A stretch of DNA of 7,642 nucleotides from JAEUPI01 sp035764445. Lineage in GTDB: Bacteria; Pseudomonadota; Gammaproteobacteria; Burkholderiales; Burkholderiaceae_C. Positions within the stretch are counted from its first letter, which is position 1. Each line of letters opens with the position of its first letter. The notes beneath the pieces were generated by a model that searched no databases, was not told where the DNA came from, and saw only the letters and a program-made list of their open reading frames with translations. Position numbers and translations under genes: made by a program. Below, one piece after another: positions 1-6,381 of the stretch. The DNA is taken from NCBI GenBank assembly GCA_035764445.1, contig DASTZF010000012.1, positions 1 through 7,642 of the forward strand, written 5' to 3'.

Positions 1-464
1 AGGCTCGTCCACACCGCGCGCCGCGGACCCTGCAGGGCATTGGCGATGCCGAACAGCGCCATGAAGGCGCTGCCGATCAGCACCGGGAACACGTAGATCC
101 ACTGCGGCAGCCCGAGCGACGTGCGCTGCGTCCACGAGTCGATCAGCAGCAGCAGCGCCGACACGGCGAGGCTCGCGGCCACAGCGGCGATGATCCAGTG
201 CGCGAGCTGGATCAGCACCGGCTGCCAGCTCGCGGGCAGACGCCGCCGGAACACGTCGACGCCGACGTGCTGGCTGCGCGCGAGCACGCTGGCCGCGCCG
301 AAGAACACCAGCACGATCATCAGCGCGCGTGCGATCTCCTCGGCCCAGTCGACCGGGTCGTGCAGCGCGTAGCGGTAGATCACCGACAGGAACACCAGCA
401 GCACGTCGACCGCCAGCACCGCGCCCGACAGCCACTCGATCGCCACCGTCAGCCGCGCCAGCAT
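1..464 (-). CDS. dctQ: TRAP transporter small permease (DctQ family), C-terminus cut by window edge
   Basis: This is the small membrane subunit of a tripartite ATP-independent periplasmic (TRAP) transporter, which works with the large permease DctM and the binding protein DctP to import organic acids using an ion gradient. The reading frame stays open to base 1, giving 154 residues from the ATG at 464; the family is usually about 160-180 residues, so little is missing. Four hydrophobic helices are visible, starting at roughly residues 6, 40, 85 and 120. The family signature lies at the second helix: WAEEIARALMIVLVFFGAAS, followed shortly by QHVGVDVF. No good Shine-Dalgarno sequence precedes the ATG. 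An in-frame GTG at 512 would add 16 residues and is the alternative start, also with a weak ribosome site. The gene lies downstream of dctP on the same strand and is probably co-transcribed with it. Assignment to DctQ is secure; the substrate is not predictable. Confidence 0.88.
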   Translation of the reverse strand, partial: MLARLTVAIEWLSGAVLAVDVLLVFLSVIYRYALHDPVDWAEEIARALMIVLVFFGAASVLARSQHVGVDVFRRRLPASWQPVLIQLAHWIIAAVAASLAVSALLLLIDSWTQRTSLGLPQWIYVFPVLIGSAFMALFGIANALQGPRRAVWTS

Positions 465-525
465 GCGGCCGGCGTCCGACTCGTGGCGAAAGCCCCAGGC
501 CGGCCCTGCCACCGCGGCGGCCGGA

Positions 526-633
526 TCAGTTGCCGCGGATGCGCTTGAGCTCATTGAACACCAGGGTCATCGCCTCGTCGCCGATTGCCTTGCCGTGCTG
601 CTCGCAGATGACGCGCGTCTTGTCGCGGATGCA
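526..633 (-). pseudogene. Orphan coding-like tail between dctP and dctQ, no start codon
   Basis: In the gap between dctP and dctQ, one minus-strand frame ending in TGA at 526 encodes a protein-like C-terminus. It contains DKTRVICEQHGKAIGDEA and ends in FNELKRIRGN. Nearly every codon over the last 32 positions ends in G or C, as in the real genes nearby, and the peptide looks like amphipathic helices. Upstream in this frame the composition becomes arginine-rich and non-protein-like, and no ATG, GTG or TTG occurs before the frame runs into the shadow of dctP; the only internal ATG, at 570, would give 14 residues. The simplest reading is the 3' remnant of a deleted gene. A frameshifted extension of dctP is less likely, because dctP already has the usual family length. 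The parent family was not recognised. Confidence 0.35.
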
Positions 634-692
634 GGTGCGTGGCGAGTCGTGCCAGCCGGTGCGTCGGCGGCGAGCGCACGTCGGCCCGACGG

Positions 693-1721
693 TCAGCCGC
701 GTGGCGCCTGTATCGCCGCGAACAGCGGCGCCGTCGGCGGGTACTGCTTGGCGAACGACGCCCACAGGCCGCTGCTCATCGCCTGGCGCACCGTGGCGCG
801 GTCGGCGGCCGACATCGGGTTGAACGCGATGCCCTTCTTCTTCAGCTCGTCGATCGCTGCGTTGCCCTTGTCGCTGGCGATCGCGCGCTGCTGTGCGGTG
901 GCGTCGGCGACGGCCTTCTGGAACGCCGGCTTCAGGTCGGGCGGAATCTTGTCCATGCCGCGCTTGCCGATCACCACCACCATCGGACTGAACAGGTGCT
1001 CGGTCAGCCAGCACGACTTGACCACCTCGTCGAGCTTGCTGGCCAGCACGGTGGCCGCGTCGTGCTCGAAGCCATCGACGACGCCGGTCTGCGCCGCCAT
1101 GTACAGCTCGCCGAACGGAATCGGCGTCGGAATCGCGCCCATCGCCTTGAAGGTCTCGATGAACGCCGGCGTCGGCAGCACGCGCAGCTTGACGCCTTTC
1201 ACCTCCGCCAGCGACTTGACCGGCGCCTTCGTGTAGACGCTGCGCGGGCCGAAGTGCGACGCCCAGGTGAGGATCGTGCAGCCCGAGCTCTTCTGCAGCA
1301 TGTCGTTCAGCGTGGTGCCGGTGGGGCCGTCGAGCACCTTGGCCACGTGCGCGTAGTTGTCGAACAGATAGCCGAGATCGAGCATGCCGAGCTCGGGGCA
1401 GATGGTCGCGAAGATCGACGAGCCCGACACCATCATGTCGACCGAGCCGACCTTCACCTGCTGCACGACGTCGGCTTCCTTGCCGAGCTGGTTGTTTGGG
1501 AAGTAGTCGATGTGGATCGCGTCGCCGACCGACGACTTCAGGTTGGCTTGCAGGCGCTCGTACCACACGAAGTGCGCGGCGTTCTGGTCGGCAACCATCG
1601 AAGAGGAGAAGCGCAGGGTGACGCGGGACTGGGCGCGGGCCCCGGGCAGCGCGGCGGCGACGGTGGCGGCGCCGGCGGATCGCAGCAGGAGGCGGCGGGT
1701 GACGGGACGGGGGGCGACCAT
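693..1721 (-). CDS. dctP: TRAP transporter substrate-binding protein (DctP family)
   Basis: This 342-residue periplasmic binding protein should capture the substrate, typically a carboxylate, and deliver it to the DctQ/DctM permease. The N-terminus has a twin-arginine-like signal, TRRLLLRS at residues 8-15, then a short hydrophobic stretch and a likely cleavage after ARA at residue 30, so export may be by Tat. Family landmarks follow: LGKEADVVQQVKVGSVDMM near residue 79; GPR at 158-160; KGVKLRVLPTPAF at 175-187 with the conserved substrate-binding arginine R180; and ELYMAAQTGVVDGFEH at 205-220, the usual LQ-G-VDG block. Length is typical (about 325-345), so the gene looks intact. The start at 1721 is supported by AAGGAGA at 1729-1735 (read on the minus strand), 7 nt away. 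It is the first gene of the TRAP operon and lies just downstream of a repeat-rich operator-like region. The ligand cannot be named from the sequence. Confidence 0.93.
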   Translation of the reverse strand: MVAPRPVTRRLLLRSAGAATVAAALPGARAQSRVTLRFSSSMVADQNAAHFVWYERLQANLKSSVGDAIHIDYFPNNQLGKEADVVQQVKVGSVDMMVSGSSIFATICPELGMLDLGYLFDNYAHVAKVLDGPTGTTLNDMLQKSSGCTILTWASHFGPRSVYTKAPVKSLAEVKGVKLRVLPTPAFIETFKAMGAIPTPIPFGELYMAAQTGVVDGFEHDAATVLASKLDEVVKSCWLTEHLFSPMVVVIGKRGMDKIPPDLKPAFQKAVADATAQQRAIASDKGNAAIDELKKKGIAFNPMSAADRATVRQAMSSGLWASFAKQYPPTAPLFAAIQAPRG

Positions 1722-1728
1722 CGACGTG

Positions 1729-1735
1729 TCTCCTT
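1729..1735 (-). promoter_or_regulatory. Ribosome binding site of dctP
   Basis: The minus strand reads AAGGAGA here, 7 nt before the ATG of dctP. It fixes the start codon and is a strong site for this window. The conserved hexamer of the nearest 13-bp repeat begins only 2 nt further upstream, so a protein bound to that repeat would lie right next to the ribosome site. Confidence 0.8.
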
Positions 1736-1775
1736 GTGTATCGGTTTAGTGAATCGATATACTGTATCGATACAC
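1736..1775 (-). promoter_or_regulatory. Probable operator/promoter of the TRAP operon
   Basis: The third repeat unit sits inside a perfect 12-bp palindrome, TGTATCGATACA at 1763-1774. A wider inverted repeat pairs GTGTATCG at 1736-1743 with CGATACAC at 1768-1775. On the minus strand TATATC at 1756-1761 could serve as a -10 element, although no convincing -35 is seen. Short A/T-rich palindromes of this kind are common binding sites for dimeric regulators such as the GntR family, which often control TRAP operons. No gene for such a regulator is present in the window, so the family assignment is an inference. Binding would cover the promoter and reach almost to the ribosome site, which suggests repression. 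Confidence 0.5.
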
Positions 1776-1776
1776 A
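1738..1776. repeat. Three tandem 13-bp units
   Basis: Three head-to-tail 13-bp units start at 1738, 1751 and 1764: GTATCGGTTTAGT, GAATCGATATACT and GTATCGATACACA. Positions 1, 3-6, 8 and 11 are identical in all three units, and G-[T/A]-ATCG forms the shared left half. The segment is clearly more A/T-rich than its surroundings. The arrangement resembles a multi-site operator more than coding or random DNA. It occurs in the 97-nt gap between the dctP start and the end of the response regulator gene. Confidence 0.6.
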
Positions 1777-1787
1777 AAAGGCATCGA

Positions 1788-1803
1788 GGCGGGGTTTTCC
1801 CGT
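1788..1803 (-). terminator. Weak candidate terminator after the response regulator gene
   Basis: Fifteen nucleotides past the stop codon of the response regulator, the minus strand reads GACGGGAAAACCCCGCC, which can fold into a short hairpin of four G-C pairs (1790-1793 with 1799-1802) plus a G-U pair. A short U-rich stretch follows only after about ten more bases. The stem is small and the U-run displaced, so this is weak; no better terminator is visible in the gap. Confidence 0.2.
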
Positions 1804-1818
1804 CTTGGGGATGGGGCC

Positions 1819-2550
1819 CTACCGCGCGTCGCGACCGGGAGTCGATTTAGCCTTGGCGTCGGCGTCGAGTCGCAACCCCAGACGCGTGGCCGCGACTAAG
1901 GCCTGCGTCCGCGAATTCACGTTCAACGCCTGGAACACCGCGCTCAGATGGACCTTCACGGTGTTCTCCGAGATGTCGAGCTTGCGCGCGACGAGCTTGT
2001 TGGGCATCCCTTTCAGCACGAATGCCAGCACCTGGGCCTGCCGCGCCGTCAGGCCGAGATCGGTCGGAGTGATGCCGGCGCGGCTCGCGTGGCCGGGCGG
2101 GCCAGGCGGCAGCGGCGTGATGAGCGCGTCGGCCTCGGCGCTGCGAGGCGCGCGCGCGCGCAATGCCTCCACCGGCACGTAGATGCCGCCAGAGGCGACC
2201 AGACGGACGGCGTTCAACAGCACGTCGCGCGGCGATGTCTTCGGAATGAAGCCCATCGCACCCATCTCGAGCGCCGCGACGATCGCGTCGGCGTCGTTGG
2301 TCCCTGACACCACGACCACCGGCAGTTGTGCGCGCTGCTCGCGGAAGCGCTGCAGCGCTTGTGGGCCCGAGCAGTCCGGCAGCGCGAGGTCGAGCAACAC
2401 GAGGTCGAGCGCGGCTTCATTGGCACTCGCCTCCAGCGCCGCGCCGAGCGTTGCCACACACACGACCTCGGACACGCGTTCCAGACCGAGCAGCGCTGTC
2501 CGGATCGCATCGGCCATCAGCGGGTGATCGTCCACCACCAGGAAGCGCAT
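1819..2550 (-). CDS. LuxR/NarL-family two-component response regulator
   Basis: This 243-residue cytoplasmic regulator should be phosphorylated by a sensor kinase and then bind DNA. The receiver domain (about residues 1-120) has all key residues: acidic D7 and D8, phosphoacceptor D54 in VLLDLALPD, S82 at the Thr/Ser switch position and K104 in FIPKTSP. A proline-rich linker (about 130-162) leads to a GerE/LuxR helix-turn-helix at about 166-227, with LTARQAQVLAFVLKGMPNK and the recognition-helix region SENTVKVHLSAVFQAL. The start at 2550 is backed by GAGAGG at 2557-2562 (minus strand), 6 nt away. The gene is divergent from the hybrid kinase at 2728 and shares its promoter region, which makes that kinase its most likely partner. 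Length and domain order are normal for the NarL/FixJ class. Targets are unknown; the kinase-oxidoreductase operon and its own promoter are the nearest candidates. Confidence 0.93.
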   Translation of the reverse strand: MRFLVVDDHPLMADAIRTALLGLERVSEVVCVATLGAALEASANEAALDLVLLDLALPDCSGPQALQRFREQRAQLPVVVVSGTNDADAIVAALEMGAMGFIPKTSPRDVLLNAVRLVASGGIYVPVEALRARAPRSAEADALITPLPPGPPGHASRAGITPTDLGLTARQAQVLAFVLKGMPNKLVARKLDISENTVKVHLSAVFQALNVNSRTQALVAATRLGLRLDADAKAKSTPGRDAR

Positions 2551-2727
2551 GGCAAGCCTCTCGTCAGGTCGCGAATCGTAGCGCCGCTCGCCGGCCGGAA
2601 GCCTCCCTCCGCAAGAGGACGGGCCACTAAACGAATGTGCTATGTCGGCGATCGTGCGAAAGGCTTAATCTCGCGGCCGACAGCAGGATCGGGCGCCACG
2701 GCGCCGGTCAACCGAAGGGAGGGTTCG
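2551..2727. promoter_or_regulatory. Divergent promoter region between response regulator and hybrid kinase
   Basis: This 177-nt gap must hold the promoters for both divergent genes. Its most A/T-rich part is 2628-2650, and TGCTATGTC at 2638-2646 resembles an extended -10 element for the plus strand, though no clear -35 precedes it. Two GGCGCC palindromes at 2692-2697 and 2700-2705 could form a small G/C hairpin just ahead of the kinase ribosome site. No long inverted repeat typical of a LuxR-type binding site was found by eye. The element positions are tentative. Confidence 0.35.
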
Positions 2728-4836
2728 ATGCTCACTGCCACGGGCAACGCTGCAGCCGCGCGCGGCGTCGGGTCGTACGACCGGGAGGTGCAGGCCGAGC
2801 TGGTTCGACAGCTGTACCGCCAGGTCCCGGGCTCGATGGTGGCGAACATCGTCGTCGCCGGCATCCTCTCCTACGCGCTGTGGAACATCGTCCCGAGGGG
2901 CACGCTGCTGGCCTGGCTCACGGTGGTGGTCGTCGTCGTCGTGCTGCGGCTGGCGCAGGCCCACGCGTTCCTTCGCCGCGACATACCGCCCGAGCGCATG
3001 CCGTTCTGGGCGCGCACGTCCGCGCTGGGGTCGAGCCTCATCGGCCTGATATGGGTGCTCGCGTCGCTGCTGTTCCTCGATCCGAAGCGGCCGATCAGCC
3101 TGATCGCTGTCACGGTGATCGTCATGGGCATCAGCGCGGGATCCGTCGTCAACCTGGCGTCGTACCTGCCGTCGTTTCTGGTGGTCGTCGGACCAGCGAT
3201 GCTGGCACTGATCGGCGTGCTGCTGTGGCACGGCGACGCCATCACTTACACGATCGCGCTGCTGTCGGCGGTCGCTTCGATCGCGTACGTGGTCGGCGCG
3301 CGCAACGTGCATCGGCTGCTGGTGGGTTCGTTGCAGCTCGGCTTCGAGAACGTGGCGCTGCGGCGCGACGCCGAAGGCAAGACCGCCCTGCTGGAGGCCA
3401 CGTTACAGAACATGCGCCAGGGCATCACGCTGACCGATCGCGAGGGCAGACTGCGCACGTGGAACCCGCAGTTCGCCCAATTGCTCGGCATCGCGCGAAC
3501 CGCACCGACCGAGGGCGCCTTGCTCGACGCCAGCATCGCCGAGTGCGAGCCCCCGCTCGAGCTGGGCGGGGTGTCGAACGTGGAATACCGACGGACCGAC
3601 GGCACGGTGGTCGAAATCGCGCAGAACGCCATGCCCGATGGCGGCCGCGTCACCACCTACACCGACATCAGCGAGTTGAAGCGCCGCGAGAGTGCGCTCG
3701 AGCTGGCGCGACGCAACGCCGAGCAGGCCAACGCCGCCAAGACGCGCTTTCTGGCGGCCGCGAGCCACGACCTGCGGCAGCCGATCCACGCGCTGGGGCT
3801 GCTGATCGCGACGCTGAGCGATCGCGTCCGCAACGAATCGACGGCGTCGATCCTCGGCCAGATCGACACCGCCGTGGACGCCATCGATTTCATGCTGAAC
3901 AGCCTGCTCGACATCTCGAAGCTCGATGCCGGGGTGATGCAGCCGCAATTCGCGCCAGTGGACCTCGGCGCGCTGCTCGAGCAGCTGAACACCGAATACC
4001 AACCGGTTGCGAGCATCACCGGCAACTCCCTGACGATCCGCGCGGCCGCCCTTTACGTGCGGTCAGATGCGTCGATGCTGCACCGGATCCTCGCCAACCT
4101 GATCTCGAACGCGCTGCGCTACACGGTGGATGGCCGCGTCCTGGTCGGCGTGCGTCGGCGCGGCGAGGCGATTCGTCTCGACGTGTGCGACAGCGGGCCC
4201 GGCATCCCTCCGGAGTCGCTGGACGACATCTTTCTGGAGTTTCACCAACTCGGCAATCCCGAGCGCGATCGCCGCAAAGGGCTGGGCCTCGGGCTGGCGA
4301 TCGTCAAGCGCCTCGCGGCGCTGCTGGGTCACCCGATCGAGGTGCAGTCGACGCTCGGCAGGGGTTCGCGTTTCTCGCTCACGGTGCCTTTGGCGGTGGC
4401 CGGGGTGAGCGCCGTCGCCGCCGAGGTGGAGCCGGCGTGGCTCGGACCGACCTTGCGGGGGCAGCGCGTGTTGGTGCTGGACGACGACACCGCCGTGCTC
4501 GACGCGATGCGCGGCCTGCTGGAGCGCTGGGGCTGCGATGTCGCGACCTGCACCACGCCCGAAGAGGCGGAGGCGCAATTCGCGTCGTTCGGAGTGCCGC
4601 AGCTGGTGATCGTCGATTACCGCCTGCGGCGTAATGCCTCGGGCATCGAGACAATCGGCCGCTTGCAGCAGCGCTCGGGACGCCGTGTTCCCGCGCTGGT
4701 CATCACCGGTGACACGGCGCCCGACCGGCTGCGCGAAGCGCAGCGAAGCGGCTACCCGCTGCTGCACAAGCCGGTCAAGCCGCCGCAGCTGCACATGGTG
4801 ATGCGGCAGATCCTGCAGGCATCGTCACCGCAATGA
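2728..4836 (+). CDS. Membrane-bound PAS hybrid sensor histidine kinase/response regulator
   Basis: This 702-residue sensor kinase autophosphorylates and passes phosphate on. About six membrane helices fill residues 38-190 (approximately 38-54, 59-77, 100-118, 122-143, 147-167, 171-190), with little periplasmic sequence, so it probably senses a membrane-embedded or cytoplasmic signal. A PAS domain follows at about 220-315 (LLEATLQNMRQGITLTDREG). The dimerisation domain has the phosphoacceptor H347 in SHDLRQP. The ATPase domain has the N box around N457/N461, DSGPGI at 488-493 and GLGLGLAIVKRLA at 518-530. A C-terminal receiver (about 578-700) keeps D585-D587, D630, T660 and K681, so it looks functional. 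The ATG at 2728 is chosen for GGAGG at 2718-2722, 5 nt away; an in-frame ATG at 2635 would add an unstructured 31 residues. The gene is divergent from its likely partner regulator. The architecture resembles PAS hybrid kinases paired with LuxR-type regulators in Burkholderiales and Pseudomonas. The signal is unknown. Confidence 0.92.
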   Translation: MLTATGNAAAARGVGSYDREVQAELVRQLYRQVPGSMVANIVVAGILSYALWNIVPRGTLLAWLTVVVVVVVLRLAQAHAFLRRDIPPERMPFWARTSALGSSLIGLIWVLASLLFLDPKRPISLIAVTVIVMGISAGSVVNLASYLPSFLVVVGPAMLALIGVLLWHGDAITYTIALLSAVASIAYVVGARNVHRLLVGSLQLGFENVALRRDAEGKTALLEATLQNMRQGITLTDREGRLRTWNPQFAQLLGIARTAPTEGALLDASIAECEPPLELGGVSNVEYRRTDGTVVEIAQNAMPDGGRVTTYTDISELKRRESALELARRNAEQANAAKTRFLAAASHDLRQPIHALGLLIATLSDRVRNESTASILGQIDTAVDAIDFMLNSLLDISKLDAGVMQPQFAPVDLGALLEQLNTEYQPVASITGNSLTIRAAALYVRSDASMLHRILANLISNALRYTVDGRVLVGVRRRGEAIRLDVCDSGPGIPPESLDDIFLEFHQLGNPERDRRKGLGLGLAIVKRLAALLGHPIEVQSTLGRGSRFSLTVPLAVAGVSAVAAEVEPAWLGPTLRGQRVLVLDDDTAVLDAMRGLLERWGCDVATCTTPEEAEAQFASFGVPQLVIVDYRLRRNASGIETIGRLQQRSGRRVPALVITGDTAPDRLREAQRSGYPLLHKPVKPPQLHMVMRQILQASSPQ

Positions 4837-4868
4837 GGGCGATCTGATTTTCAGGTCACCCGGATGCG

Positions 4869-4874
4869 AGGAGG
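4869..4874 (+). promoter_or_regulatory. Ribosome binding site that fixes the oxidoreductase start
   Basis: AGGAGG lies 4 nt before the ATG at 4879. An earlier in-frame ATG at 4864 lies upstream of this site and has no ribosome site of its own, so 4879 is the better start. Confidence 0.8.
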
Positions 4875-4878
4875 CAAC

Positions 4879-6255
4879 ATGAGCAGCAACCCCGAGTACA
4901 ACTGGTACGGCAACATCCAGTGCCATGGCGGCCGGGTCGTCCATCCGGAGAGCGAGGACGAGCTCGCCAACATTCTCGGCAACGACGCCGAGTACCCCTC
5001 ACCGGTGCGGCCGTGCGGCTCTAGGCATTCGATCACGCCGTGCATGGCCGCGTCGGCGGGTGAGCGAGGATGGGGCACGCTGGTCGATTTGAGCCGCCTG
5101 CAGGGACCGTTGCGCGTCGACGAGCAAGCCGCGACGGTCACCGTCGGGCCGGGGCGCCGCTATATCGATGTCGCCCGGGCTTTGCGCACGCGCGGCTGGC
5201 AGTTCCATGTGAACACCGAGATCGGCAGCCTCACGATGGGATCGGCGGCATGCGTCGGCACTAAGGATTCGTCCTTTCCCGGCGAGTTCGGGCAGGTCGG
5301 TTCTTATGCGAACAGCGTGCGTCTGGTGAGCGCCGACGGCCGTGTGCGATCGATCGACCAGCGCGACCCCGACTTCGCCGCGCTGCGCAGCAGCTACGGC
5401 TTGCTCGGCGTCGTCTCGGAAGCCACGTACCGCATCGCGCCGATCGAGGACATCTCCATCGAGCACGAGGAGATCGAGCTCGGCGAATTCGAGGCGGCCA
5501 GCCGCCGCTGGCTCGACGGGCGCACGGCGGTCTTCCTCTATCTGTTCCCCTACGCCAACCGCGTCGTCGCCGAGCTGCGCCGCAAGGTCGGGGGCGACAG
5601 CGGCAAGGCCTCCAAGAGCGTGGCCATGCGCAACTTCTTCTGGGGCAAAGGCGTCCCGCGTGTGGCGCGGCTGGGCAGCCACCTGCCGTCGCACGTGTCG
5701 CGCGAGATGCTTTTTCAGAGCGAAGACCTGGTCGTGCGCAAGTACCTGGCCCATCTGCTGGAGGTCGAGCGCTTCAATCCGGTGGACCAGATCATCGATT
5801 TCGAGCACGCGACGAAGTTCACCTTCAGCATGTGGGGCTTCGCCGCAGACCGCTTCGCTGCCATCCTGCCGCAATACTTCGCTTTCTGTCGCGAGCAACG
5901 CAGGCAGATCGACTTCCGTTCGAGCATGCCGGACGCGTGCTATCACATCGCTCAGGATCAGAGCTCGTTGCTGTCGTACAGCTACGATGGCCCGGTCTGG
6001 ACCGTTGATCCGGTCAGTACTGGGATCGAAGCAGGCTGGGACGATTTCCTGCGCGCCTTCAACGACCGCTGCGATGCCTGGGGGGGTGTGCCGCTGTTCA
6101 ACCAGACGCCGTGGCTGCAGCGCCGGCATGTGGAGCGAGCCTTTGGCGTTCGCCTCGCCCGATTCGAGGAGACGCGGCGGCGCTTCGATCCGCGCGACCG
6201 TCTGCTGAACGACTACTTTCGACAACTGCTGCCCGTCGCGACCGAAGGCCGCTGA
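4879..6255 (+). CDS. FAD-binding oxidoreductase of the VAO/PCMH fold
   Basis: This 458-residue flavoenzyme shows the layout of the vanillyl-alcohol oxidase superfamily, near the sugar-lactone/alditol oxidase branch. The N-terminal NWYGNIQCHGGRVVHPESED leads to PVRPCGSRHSIT; H50 matches the histidine that links FAD covalently in alditol oxidases. The FAD domain continues with ATVTVGPGRRYIDVARALR at 85-103, EIGSLTMGSAACVGTKDSS at 114-132 and YGLLGVVSEATYRI near 173. The C-terminus ends with FDPRDRLLNDYFRQLL, as in lactone oxidases. The pyrophosphate loop has VGTKD where relatives have a TGTHG-type sequence; this seems to mark a subfamily of bacterial FAD oxidoreductases rather than damage. No signal peptide or membrane helix is seen, so it should be cytoplasmic. 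It starts 42 nt after the kinase stop, with no terminator between, and is probably co-transcribed. Substrate and electron acceptor (oxygen or another carrier) are unknown. Confidence 0.85.
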   Translation: MSSNPEYNWYGNIQCHGGRVVHPESEDELANILGNDAEYPSPVRPCGSRHSITPCMAASAGERGWGTLVDLSRLQGPLRVDEQAATVTVGPGRRYIDVARALRTRGWQFHVNTEIGSLTMGSAACVGTKDSSFPGEFGQVGSYANSVRLVSADGRVRSIDQRDPDFAALRSSYGLLGVVSEATYRIAPIEDISIEHEEIELGEFEAASRRWLDGRTAVFLYLFPYANRVVAELRRKVGGDSGKASKSVAMRNFFWGKGVPRVARLGSHLPSHVSREMLFQSEDLVVRKYLAHLLEVERFNPVDQIIDFEHATKFTFSMWGFAADRFAAILPQYFAFCREQRRQIDFRSSMPDACYHIAQDQSSLLSYSYDGPVWTVDPVSTGIEAGWDDFLRAFNDRCDAWGGVPLFNQTPWLQRRHVERAFGVRLARFEETRRRFDPRDRLLNDYFRQLLPVATEGR

Positions 6256-6381
6256 CCGCGAGCCGGCACGCGAAGGCGAGCCACCCGCACGTCTTAGCCC
6301 GTTCGCACGATTCCATCGCGAGGAGGCCGCGGGAGACTGCCTACCTGCGCGGCGGCTTGCCGATGCCGCGAGGGAGACAGC
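6256..6381. other. Intergenic stretch after the oxidoreductase
   Basis: No gene is supported here. A GAGGAGG sequence at 6320-6326 looks like a ribosome site but has no ATG, GTG or TTG at a suitable distance. No terminator hairpin with a U-run was seen after the oxidoreductase stop, so read-through into the small membrane protein is possible. Confidence 0.4.

Noticed and set aside
526..1566. Long minus-strand open frame overlapping dctP in another frame
   Set aside because: Most of it is an arginine-rich shadow of dctP; only its last 32 or so codons look like coding sequence, and those are listed as a separate remnant.
1734..1763. Plus-strand promoter-like pair TTGTGT and TATACT with 18-nt spacing
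   Set aside because: It would drive transcription antisense to the response regulator gene with no plus-strand gene before 2728. The similarity follows from the A/T-rich 13-bp repeats, although an antisense transcript cannot be excluded.
639..1850. Long plus-strand open frame of about 400 codons across dctP
   Set aside because: The product is rich in R, H and A with low complexity, has no recognisable domain, and lies antisense to dctP, whose product matches the DctP family over its full length.
2326..2727. Longer N-terminus for the hybrid kinase (in-frame ATGs at 2326 or 2635)
   Set aside because: The 2326 version would overlap the divergent regulator and encode low-complexity sequence; the 2635 version adds 31 residues without features. 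The ATG at 2728 has the best ribosome site.
2637..4634. Plus-strand open frame of about 660 codons in a second frame through the kinase
   Set aside because: Arginine-rich, without membrane helices or motifs; the overlapping frame encodes the complete hybrid kinase.
4864..4878. Earlier ATG for the FAD oxidoreductase
   Set aside because: It lies upstream of the AGGAGG at 4869-4874, which is properly spaced only for the ATG at 4879.
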